Of a DNA stretch of 64,000 bases, positions 41,201 through 49,912 are shown piece by piece. Source of the DNA: Nitrosomonas sp. Lineage in GTDB: Bacteria; Pseudomonadota; Gammaproteobacteria; Burkholderiales; Nitrosomonadaceae. The notes beneath the pieces were generated by a model. It did not search any database. It saw only the letters and a program-made list of their open reading frames with translations, and was not told where the DNA came from. The position numbers were made by a program, and so were the translations under genes. The DNA lies in the NCBI GenBank assembly GCA_016710135.1, contig JADJLM010000001.1, forward strand, positions 1-64,000, read 5' to 3'. How positions within the stretch are numbered: position 1 is the first letter of the stretch; each line of letters opens with the position of its first letter.

Positions 41201-44200
41201 CTATGTGGGTGCCGACACGCTGACGGTATTGAGTACCGATAGCCAAGGCGCAAGCGATAGCGACACCGTTAGCATCACGGTAGCAACCGGCAATGTTGCC
41301 CCGATCAATAGCGTACCGGGCACAAAGCGCTGTAGAAACACCTCACTAGCGATCAGTAGCATCTCAGTCGCTGATGGCAACGGAGACTTAGCGAGCACCC
41401 AACTGAGCGTTAGCCACGGCACACTCACGGTGACTTTAATGGCGGTGCGACCATCAGCAGTGGCACCAACGGCAGCGGTACGTTGACCATCAGCGGTAGC
41501 CAAGCGGCCATCAACACCACCTTGGCAAGCCTAGTCTACCAAGGCAACGTTGGTTATGTGGGTGCCGACACGCTGACGGTATTGAGTACCGATAGCCAAG
41601 GCGCAAGCGATAGCGACACCGTTAGCATCACGGTAGCAACTGGCAATGTTGCCCCGATCAATAGCGTACCGGGCGCACAAAGCGCTGTAGAAAACACCTC
41701 ACTAGCGATCAGTAGCATCTCAGTCGCTGATGGCAACGGAGACTTAGCGAGCACCCAACTGAGCGTTAGCCACGGCACACTCACGGTGACTTTAAGTGGC
41801 GGTGCGACCATCAGCAGTGGCACCAACGGCAGCGGTACGTTGACCATCAGCGGTAGCCAAGCGGCCATCAACACCACCTTAGCAAGCCTAGTCTACCAAG
41901 GCAACGTTGGCTATGTGGGTGCCGACACGCTGACGGTATTGAGTACCGATAGCCAAGGCGCAAGCGATAGCGACACCGTTAGCATCACGGTAGCAACTGG
42001 CAATGTTGCCTGATCAATAGCGTACCGGGCGCACAAAGCGCTGTAGAAAACACCTCACTAGCGATCAGTAGCATCTCAGTCGCTGATGGCAACGGAGACT
42101 TAGCGAGCACCCAACTGAGCGTTAGCCACGGCACACTCACGGTAACTTTAAGTGGCGGTGCGACCATCAGCAGTGGCGCCAACGGCAGCGGCACTCTTAC
42201 CATCAGCGGCAACCAAGCGGCCATCAACACCACCTTAGCAAGCCTAGTCTACCAAGGCAACGTTGGCTATGTGGGTGCCGACACGCTGACGGTATTGAGT
42301 ACCGATAGCCAAGGCGCAAGCGATAGCGACACCGTTAGCATCACGGTAGCAACTGGCAATGTTGCCCCGATCAATAGCGTACCAGGTGCACAAAGCGCTG
42401 TAGAAAACACCTCACTAGCGATCAGTAGCATCTCAGTCGCTGATGGCAACGGAGACTTAGCGAGCACCCAACTGAGCGTTAGCCACGGCACACTCACGGT
42501 GACTTTAAGTGGCGGTGCGACCATCAGCAGTGGCGCCAACGGCAGCGGCACCCTTACCATCAGCGGCAACCAAGCGGCCATCAACACCACCTTAGCAAGC
42601 CTAGTCTACCAAGGCAACGTTGGCTATGTGGGTGCCGACACGCTGACGGTATTGAGTACCGATAGCCAAGGCGCAAGCGATAGCGACACCGTTAGCATCA
42701 CGGTAGCAACCGGCAATGTTGCCCCGATCAATAGCGTACCAGGTGCACAAAGCGCTGTAGAAAACACCTCACTAGCGATCAGTAGCATCTCAGTCGCTGA
42801 TGGCAACGGAGACTTAGCGAGCACCCAACTGAGCGTTAGCCACGGCACACTCACGGTAACTTTAAGTGGCGGTGCGACCATCAGCAGTGGCGCCAACGGC
42901 AGCGGCACCCTTACCATCAGCGGCAACCAAGCGGCCATCAACACCACCTTAGCAAGCCTAGTCTACCAAGGCAACGTTGGCTATGTGGGTGCCGACACGC
43001 TGACGGTATTGAGTACCGATAGCCAAGGCGCAAGCGATAGCGACACCGTTAGCATCACGGTAGCAACTGGCAATGTTGCCCCGATCAATAGCGTACCAGG
43101 TGCACAAAGCGCTGTAGAAAACACCTCACTAGCGATCAGTAGCATCTCAGTCGCTGATGGCAACGGAGACTTAGCGAGCACCCAACTGAGCGTTAGCCAC
43201 GGTACACTTACGGTAACTTTAAGTGGCGGTGCGACCATCAGCAGTGGCGCCAACGGCAGCGGCACCCTTACCATCAGCGGCAACCAAGCGGCCATCAACA
43301 CCGCCTTAGCAAGCCTAGTCTACCAAGGCAACGTTGGCTATGTGGGTGCCGACACGCTGACGGTATTGAGTACCGATAGCCAAGGCGCAAGCGATAGCGA
43401 CACCGCATCTATCTTGGTGAGTAGTAATGTATTAAATCTACAGGGACAAAATGATTATTTTGTAATTAAAGAAAACTCGACGTTAACAATTGGGGCGCCT
43501 GGGGTATTGAGTAATGATGGCGCCTATGTTACCAACTCAGTAATAGCGATACTTAGTAGCGCTCCTGCATATGGAGTTTTGGTTTTTAATAAAGATGGAA
43601 GCTTTAGCTATACTCCAAATAGTGGGTATATCGGTACTGATTCCTTCATTTATCGAATAACCAATGGAGCCACAACGTCAGGTTTAATTACAGTTGCATT
43701 GGTAATCGAACCCATTGTATTGCCGTTACCTGAAGTGCCAACTGGCCCGATTGTTATAACACCTCCAGCTATCCCGGTTAGTGAAGGAATGACCCAACCT
43801 GGCATTACCCCTATTGCCCATAGTAGCTCGGTAAATCAACTATCTCCTACAGATTTATCTAATCCAATTCAAGATATATCCTCGATTCAGGGTGGTGCTA
43901 ACATAGTCAATATTAATAACACGGTTCCTCCATTTCTAACGGAGGATAAAAGTCGATCTCCGATGCGTAGCAACGAACAAATTCAGAATCTCACTAGAGC
44001 AATAAATAGCTTCAGGCTTGACGCAAATAATTATAACGACGGGGCTGATTTAAAAGAGAACGCTAGCAAATCTAAATTGCTATTAGAAAGTGAGGCTTTG
44101 CTTAGTAATACTTCTTTAGTAAATCAAATCGATAAAATGCATAAAACCATTAATGATTCGTTTCAACAAGAGCTATCAAATAAAGAATTATCAGTGAAAA

Positions 44201-44439
44201 TTGTGTCTGCTACCGGGATTTCATTTACGGCGGTTATTGTAAGCTGGTTAATGCGAGCTGGTTCACTTGCAGCGAGTTTATTTACATTCTTGCCAGCATG
44301 GAAAAGCGTAGATCCTTTATCGATTTTAGTGACTAAAACAAAGAAACCAAAAGAGGATACTGAAAAGAAAGACGACCAGCATAAAAACCACCAGATCGAG
44401 ACTGATAAGTCAGAAAACATCTTTATCTCAGAAAAATAA
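32262..44439 (+). CDS. Giant LEPR-XLL / DUF4347 surface protein, multiply frameshifted
   Basis: About 4,050 residues when frames are joined. It begins at GTG with a LEPR-XLL-type signal (LEPRIMFDGAA, about residues 28-38). A DUF4347 domain follows (EIVFVDTSVEGYKTI, HLISHGDAG, LVYGCDFAEG), then a LamG-like fold (about 33,060-33,720), beta-propeller-like and cadherin-like repeats, delta-60-type repeats, and eleven 119-residue repeats. The C-terminus has a hydrophobic helix (VIVSWLMRAGSLAASLFTFL) and a charged tail, so it may stay anchored. Breaks occur at A5 runs (32,432 and 32,518), 37,200, 38,011 and 38,357, and in repeats near 39,411, 39,772, 40,811, 41,320-41,441 and 42,006. The frame resumes each time, so error is likely for many. 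No RTX calcium repeats were seen. Probable biofilm adhesin. Confidence 0.82.
39264..43405 (+). repeat. Eleven 357-bp tandem repeats (119 aa each)
   Basis: The phrase GTGGGTGCCGACACG recurs at about 39,418, 39,775, 40,133, 40,490, 40,848, 41,205, 41,558, 41,915, 42,271, 42,628, 42,985 and 43,341. The step is 357 bp except where indels occur. Each unit encodes 119 residues beginning GADTLTVLSTDSQGASDSDT. Units are nearly identical in bases, with a few changes clustered in the later ones (ACC to GCC in the NGSG region, AGCCAA to AACCAA). Half units flank the array. The structure suggests recent expansion or gene conversion. Copy number may be wrong in an assembly of such repeats. Confidence 0.95.
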
Positions 44440-44463
44440 TTTAATAATTTTTGTATACATTTA

Positions 44464-47400
44464 ATGAATCTTAATTTGCAGCCTTATATTCGATTGAGTA
44501 TTAGTTTAATCGGACTAACGTTGAGCATTGTATTGATTGGTCATTTTTTTGGCATTGTGCCTGATCATTCTAAAACTGAACTAGAAGGTAGAAAGAAACT
44601 GGCCGAGACACTGGCAGTGCAATTTGCATTTGCTGCGAGTAAGAATGATTTTTTACAAATTGAACAAACGCTGAATTTTCTGGTGAATCGTAATCCTCAG
44701 ATATTATCTGGTGCAATGCGATCTGTAGACGGTTCTTATCACGCAGCAGCAGGTGATCATCATTCTATCTGGCCACAATTGACAGAAGATTTTTCTTCTC
44801 CAACACATATTCAAGTTCCAATCATACAAGGTGATCAACGATGGGGTACCGTTGAACTGAGCTTTCAACCGCTGTTAGGAAAAAATTTACTTGAGCAAAT
44901 TAGAAACTCTTTCTGGGGCATGCTGATTTTTATCGCAATTTTAGGTTATCTAAGTTACACATTTTTACTTAAGCGCGCATTAAAAGAACTTGATCCCTCT
45001 AGCGTTATTCCGCCTCGAGTTAAGTCTGCTTTTGATACTTTAACAGAAGGAATACTTATACTGGATGAGCAAGGTAGAATCGTGCTTTCAAACCGATCCT
45101 TTGATGATAAAACGGGATATCGATTTGAACAGTTAATTGGTAAAGAAATTTCGAGTTTGAGCTGGGAGAAAGCTTCTGCTGAGCAATTGAAGCAAAATTG
45201 GCAATATCCATGGGTTGAGAGTTTGCACAATCAGAATATACAAACACGAATACGGCTTTGTTATAAAAATAATATTGATGGTGAAATTATTTTTATGGTC
45301 AATAGCGCGCCCATTTTGGCGAGTGATAGTCAATGCAAAGGCGCGTTGGTAACGTTTGATGATGTGACCGAGATTGAAGATAACAACATCAGATTAGATA
45401 CAATGCTTAAAAAATTGGAGGTATCGCGCAGCGAAATTGCGCGTCAAAACCTCGAATTAAAGAGGTTAGCTGAAATTGACCCATTGACAGGATTTTATAA
45501 TCGGCGCGCACTCAATCTTTATTTTAATGAATTGTTTAATCAAGCGCGTGATTCTGATGGACAGCTTATTTGCATTATGCTCGACATCGATCACTTCAAA
45601 TCGGTTAATGACAATTATGGCCATCAAACGGGTGATGAAGTTATTAAGCTGGTAACTGCGATTGCTAAAGAAAACCTACGTGAATCAGACATTGTCGGTC
45701 GTTATGGTGGCGAAGAGTTTTGTTTGGTGCTCGCCAATATCGATTGCGATAAAGCTTTCAAGATTGCGGAAAGAATTCGAATCAGCATTATGAATGCGCA
45801 AGAATATCATGCTTTCGGAATCAAACAAGTCACAATTAGTTTAGGCCTTTCATCAATTAAAGATGATGTTAGTAGCACCAGTGAAATGATAGAACTCGCT
45901 GATCAAGCACTTTATTTTGCTAAGAAAAATGGACGGAACCGTACGGTTTTTTGGCATGACTTGCCTAAAACAAGTGATGTAACTGATGAAGCTCAAGAAA
46001 ATATAGCTAAAAAAATTGCAAAGAATTGGGATAGCGAAGCTACGTCGAATGATAACAAGGCTATTACTGATATCAATCAACTGCATGCGAAGATCAGTGA
46101 ATTAGAAGAGCTTAATAAAGAACAGAAGAAGCTTATTGAACGAAATCTTAATTATGATTCGATTACGCGATTACCCAGTCGCGCATTGTTTTATGAGCGC
46201 TTCAAAACCGCAATAGCTTATGCAGCAAGGTCTAATCAATATGTCGCGATTGCCTCGATTGCATTAACTAACTATAAACGGATACACACAAGCCTCGGGC
46301 ATGAAACAGCAGAGAAATTGATTATCGAGATTTCTCGAAGACTGAGCAGTGTATTACGCACAACCGATACAGTTAGTGCAGATATTGATAGCGAGAAATT
46401 TGATTCCGTCTTATCAAGGAAGAATGATGCGAATTTCTTTGCATTACTTCCAGAGATTAAAAAAGATCAATCGGTAAACTGGGTTATTAACCGCATACAA
46501 AGTACCTTTAACCAAATTATTGTCCTTGACGGATATAACATTCAACTTGAAAGCGCTATCGGAATCAGTATTTACCCGATTGACGCGCAGAATCCTGAAA
46601 TTTTGTTAGATCACGCTGATCAAGCGCTCAATCATGCTGAACTTGCAGGAATTGGATCCTGTCAATTTTACTCAGCAGAAATGAATGCACAATATATCAA
46701 ACAGATGAAAATTGAATCAGGTCTAGTTCGTGCGATCGAACAGAACGAGTTTGAAATTTTTTACCAACCGATAATCAATATGCAACAGGGGACGATTTCT
46801 AAGTTAGAAGCCCTACTGCGATGGAATCAATCTGAGAAAGAAATTTTAGCGGCATTTAGTTTCATTGAAGTTGCCGAGAGAAGTGGACTGATTATTAAGA
46901 TAGGTGATTGGGTGTGTCGACAAGTAATCAAACAATTAGCGATGTGGCAAAAAGAGATAGCTTCGGATATTCAAATTTCAGTAAATATTTCAAGCTTACA
47001 ACTTCAGCAACCTGATCTGGCCGATAAGATTTATAGTTATTTGCAAGAGAATGGAGTATCACCAACTAAATTGATTATTGAAGTGACTGAAAGCATGGTA
47101 ATCCATAGCGTTGAAGTCGCAGCTCAAACGCTAAAACGTTTTCGTGAGATGGGTATTCGTATTGCGCTTGATGATTTTGGTATGGGGTATTCTTCCTTCC
47201 AATACCTGCAAAAGTTTCCGGTTGATATTATCAAAATCGACCGCGTTTTTATTCATGATATTGAAGAAAATGTTTGTAATGACAGTATCGTATCTGCAAT
47301 TATCGCAATGTCCAAGAAAATGAGCATTGGCACTGTTGCTGAAGGCGTAGAAACCGAAGCGCAATTTAAATGTTTGTATCGATTGAAGTGTGAAGAAGTA

Positions 47401-47505
47401 CAAGGTTATTTAACTGGTAAACCTATGTCGTCAGCTCAAATACAACAATTCATGGAAAAACAGAATGTAAGCTTGAATAATCCACCAGTTGCTATTAATC
47501 AATGA
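44464..47505 (+). CDS. Membrane GGDEF/EAL c-di-GMP regulator
   Basis: A 1,013-residue inner-membrane protein. Two helices (about 10-30 and 148-170) flank a periplasmic domain of about 115 residues. A PAS domain (about 185-300) and an active-type GGDEF domain follow (about 335-500, LDIDHFKSVNDNYGHQTGD and RYGGEEF). A second GGDEF-like domain is degenerate (about 555-720, no GGEEF). The EAL domain (about 745-1,000) keeps EALLRW, DDFGMGYSS and EGVETEAQ. It could make and break c-di-GMP. It lies 24 bases after the giant adhesin and before the adaptors, so it probably controls adhesin display, in the spirit of LapD, though LapD lacks activity. This last point is inference. Confidence 0.9.
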   Translation: MNLNLQPYIRLSISLIGLTLSIVLIGHFFGIVPDHSKTELEGRKKLAETLAVQFAFAASKNDFLQIEQTLNFLVNRNPQILSGAMRSVDGSYHAAAGDHHSIWPQLTEDFSSPTHIQVPIIQGDQRWGTVELSFQPLLGKNLLEQIRNSFWGMLIFIAILGYLSYTFLLKRALKELDPSSVIPPRVKSAFDTLTEGILILDEQGRIVLSNRSFDDKTGYRFEQLIGKEISSLSWEKASAEQLKQNWQYPWVESLHNQNIQTRIRLCYKNNIDGEIIFMVNSAPILASDSQCKGALVTFDDVTEIEDNNIRLDTMLKKLEVSRSEIARQNLELKRLAEIDPLTGFYNRRALNLYFNELFNQARDSDGQLICIMLDIDHFKSVNDNYGHQTGDEVIKLVTAIAKENLRESDIVGRYGGEEFCLVLANIDCDKAFKIAERIRISIMNAQEYHAFGIKQVTISLGLSSIKDDVSSTSEMIELADQALYFAKKNGRNRTVFWHDLPKTSDVTDEAQENIAKKIAKNWDSEATSNDNKAITDINQLHAKISELEELNKEQKKLIERNLNYDSITRLPSRALFYERFKTAIAYAARSNQYVAIASIALTNYKRIHTSLGHETAEKLIIEISRRLSSVLRTTDTVSADIDSEKFDSVLSRKNDANFFALLPEIKKDQSVNWVINRIQSTFNQIIVLDGYNIQLESAIGISIYPIDAQNPEILLDHADQALNHAELAGIGSCQFYSAEMNAQYIKQMKIESGLVRAIEQNEFEIFYQPIINMQQGTISKLEALLRWNQSEKEILAAFSFIEVAERSGLIIKIGDWVCRQVIKQLAMWQKEIASDIQISVNISSLQLQQPDLADKIYSYLQENGVSPTKLIIEVTESMVIHSVEVAAQTLKRFREMGIRIALDDFGMGYSSFQYLQKFPVDIIKIDRVFIHDIEENVCNDSIVSAIIAMSKKMSIGTVAEGVETEAQFKCLYRLKCEEVQGYLTGKPMSSAQIQQFMEKQNVSLNNPPVAINQ

Positions 47506-47641
47506 TAAGTCTGTTTTTTCCTACGCTAATTCGGCTTAGTTACTTCTAAAGTTACTTCATAATGTAAAGATCCGATTGGTTTTATACGCCGATCTTTATT
47601 TTATTGATTTGTCTGAATGAAATTATGAAGGCATTACATAA

Positions 47642-48484
47642 ATGAGCATTGGAGATCACATAAATTTCTTTCTAATTGGCTTGTTTCTTTGCTGTGTTAC
47701 GAATAGTGCTGCGAATCCAATTGAATCAAAAAAAAATGATACCGCAGATATCAAGATTGCGAGTATCCCTAAAGATTCACAAATTTCAACCAACCCTGTT
47801 TTGCACTCGGACACAGCAGCCAAAATCCGTGGCCTAATCAAATCGTCTCGGGAAGCGAATTTGTCAACGATTTTTATGGCAAAAATTACACAAATTGCAT
47901 TTAAAGAAGGCGAACAGTTTAAAAAAGGTGAGAAACTCATCCAATTTGACTGTAATCGACAAATTGCCCAACTTAAAGCAGCTGAGGCTGAGGTTTTGTC
48001 AAAAAGAATGGTGTTTGAAAGTAATGAAGGTCTTTCAAAATTTGATGCAGTTGGCTTGCTCGAACTAGAAGTATCTAAAGTTCAGTTGGAGAAATCTCTG
48101 GCAGAACTTAACATTATCAAAGCCGGCAACCAACAATGTCAATTTAGAGCACCCTGGAATGGTCGCGTTGCTGAAGTAAAAGCAAATGCACACGAAGTCG
48201 TAGAACCGGGGCGCGAGATCATGCGAATAATTGCTGATGAAACACTCGAAATTGAAATGATTGTTCCATCGAACTGGCTCCAGTGGATAAAAACAGAGAT
48301 TGTCATTCCCATTATCATTGATGAAACAGGGAAAAAATATTTAGCTGAAATATCTCGGATTGGAGCACATGTTGATCCTGTCTCTCAGACAATACGTATT
48401 TTTGCACATTTTAAGGATGATACGAAAGATGTTCTAGCAGGAATGAGCGGAACCGTTTATTTCATACTCCCAGTTGAACATTAG
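47642..48484 (+). CDS. HlyD/RND-type periplasmic adaptor
   Basis: A 280-residue membrane-fusion protein. A signal-like segment (about 8-24, ending near NSAANP) is followed by half of a lipoyl fold (ANLSTIFMAKITQIAFKEG), a short helical hairpin, the second lipoyl half (CQFRAPWNGRVAEVKANAHE) and beta-barrel segments. It is shorter than usual adaptors. It is part of the export cluster between the c-di-GMP regulator and a second adaptor, and starts 136 bases after the regulator, 24 bases before the next gene. Expected to link an inner-membrane component to the TolC-like channel. Confidence 0.87.
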   Translation: MSIGDHINFFLIGLFLCCVTNSAANPIESKKNDTADIKIASIPKDSQISTNPVLHSDTAAKIRGLIKSSREANLSTIFMAKITQIAFKEGEQFKKGEKLIQFDCNRQIAQLKAAEAEVLSKRMVFESNEGLSKFDAVGLLELEVSKVQLEKSLAELNIIKAGNQQCQFRAPWNGRVAEVKANAHEVVEPGREIMRIIADETLEIEMIVPSNWLQWIKTEIVIPIIIDETGKKYLAEISRIGAHVDPVSQTIRIFAHFKDDTKDVLAGMSGTVYFILPVEH

Positions 48485-48508
48485 CCGCAATCAGCGATTG
48501 GTTATCTT

Positions 48509-49861
48509 ATGCAATTGGCTAAGCAAAACCAAGAAGACAGTAAAATTTTCCCTGCGTTACTTCAATTAGAAGCAGATGCGCGTCATAGCGAAGACTTAGT
48601 CGCACTTCATTACTTTATCGTTAATGAAACACGTCGATTGTTACGCTATCAACACGCAGTGTTACTCACAGTTACGACGCGTAGTCCCTATCGTTTTAAA
48701 GCTGTCAGGATATCAGGCTCGACGCTACTTGATCGTTCAATTCCAAAAATTCATTATATTGAACGCATACTTGATTCTTTATCAACCACTAATCTACGGC
48801 AAGATCCGATGGCTATTGTCCATGATCAATTGCCCCAAGAGTTGCAGCAAGATTGGCAAATATTGACTTTATCGTTCCCGCTTTGCGTTAATCTAATTCT
48901 GCCTAACGGCTGCTTGATTGGTGCGTTATGGATTGAGAGAGAGATAGCTTGGACCGAAGAGGAACAGTTTTTGGTTAAACGGTTAGCTAGCACTTATGCA
49001 CATGCTTGGGGTTATTTTGAAAAGAATCGAAAGTTTGATGCTTGGTTTTATTCCAAGAAAAAGCTTGGAATCATCAGTATATTATTGGCGTTCTTTTTAC
49101 TTATTCCAATACAACACTCAACCTTAGGTTTCGTAAGAGTCGTTGCTAAAGATCCGCTGGTAGTGACAGCACCCATTGATGGTGTTATTGCATCGATTCC
49201 AGTAGAGCCCAATCAAATCGTTTCACAAGGGGAAATGTTAATTCGATATGAAGATACTAGCTATCGCAATGAATTTACCATTGTTGAGCAAGCGCTAGTT
49301 GTTTCACAAGCGGAGCTGAAGAAAGTAACGCAAAGCGCATTTCAGGATGAAAAAAGCAAAGCGGAAATTGCCTTGTCAAAAGCAAAAGTGGAATTGGCTG
49401 CTATTAGGCGCGATTATGCAAAAGAAATGTTAGATCACGTGACACTACTTGCTGATAAGCAAGGGCTGATTTTATTCAATAATAAATTAGAGATGATAGG
49501 GCGCCCGGTCAAGATTGGTGAGCGCTTAATGGAAATTGCTGAGATAGGTAAATTGAAATTCCGTATCCATCTACCTGTGGAGAACAATATCAATTTTACA
49601 ATTGGGGCTCCTGTGAAAATATATTTGGATACTGATCCACTCCACTCGATTGATGCGAAAGTAACTCAGATTGGTTTTCGTGCTGAGGCAGTTCCTGGGG
49701 AAATGCTGGTCTACACTATCGAAGCGGAATCAGTTGAAGAGATGAGCCATCTTCGAATCGGCTGGCAAGGGACTGCGAAAATTTATGGAGATACGGTTAA
49801 TTTGTTTTTTTATCTCTTTCGTCGCCCCCTTGCGGCTGCACGTCAGTATGTGGGCTATTAA
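48509..49861 (+). CDS. GAF-like / HlyD-type adaptor fusion
   Basis: 450 residues. The N-terminal half (about 10-175) has a GAF-like pattern (LVALHYFIVNETRRLLRYQHAVL and RLASTYAHAWGYF flanks). A single membrane helix follows (about 187-205). The C-terminal half is an HlyD-type adaptor: lipoyl half (DPLVVTAPIDGVIASIPVEP), coiled coil, and barrel (LKFRIHLPVENNINFTIGAP). So the GAF-like part lies in the cytoplasm and the adaptor in the periplasm, with a sensor built into an exporter subunit. It is tightly placed between another adaptor (24 bases) and the M50 protein (51 bases). What the GAF part binds is unknown. Confidence 0.82.
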   Translation: MQLAKQNQEDSKIFPALLQLEADARHSEDLVALHYFIVNETRRLLRYQHAVLLTVTTRSPYRFKAVRISGSTLLDRSIPKIHYIERILDSLSTTNLRQDPMAIVHDQLPQELQQDWQILTLSFPLCVNLILPNGCLIGALWIEREIAWTEEEQFLVKRLASTYAHAWGYFEKNRKFDAWFYSKKKLGIISILLAFFLLIPIQHSTLGFVRVVAKDPLVVTAPIDGVIASIPVEPNQIVSQGEMLIRYEDTSYRNEFTIVEQALVVSQAELKKVTQSAFQDEKSKAEIALSKAKVELAAIRRDYAKEMLDHVTLLADKQGLILFNNKLEMIGRPVKIGERLMEIAEIGKLKFRIHLPVENNINFTIGAPVKIYLDTDPLHSIDAKVTQIGFRAEAVPGEMLVYTIEAESVEEMSHLRIGWQGTAKIYGDTVNLFFYLFRRPLAAARQYVGY

Positions 49862-49912
49862 TGCCATGACTTGGTCAATTGCGCGCATACCATTAGTTGA
49901 TTTTGAGTTAAT

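Noticed and set aside
39119..43301. A series of minus-strand open frames of about 107 residues, repeating every 357 bp
   Set aside because: They are the antisense shadow of the plus-strand 119-residue repeats. The plus-strand frame joins to recognisable domains on both sides; the minus frames have no ribosome binding sites or homologous features.
39264..43405. Regular repeats that might be mistaken for a CRISPR array
   Set aside because: Unit length (357 bp) is far too long, there are no unique spacers, and the sequence is protein-coding. The same applies to the 150-bp array at 61,081.
32262..44439. RTX-type type I secreted toxin
   Set aside because: I found no GGxGxDxxx nonapeptide runs, and the C-terminus ends in a hydrophobic helix with a charged tail rather than a typical type I signal.
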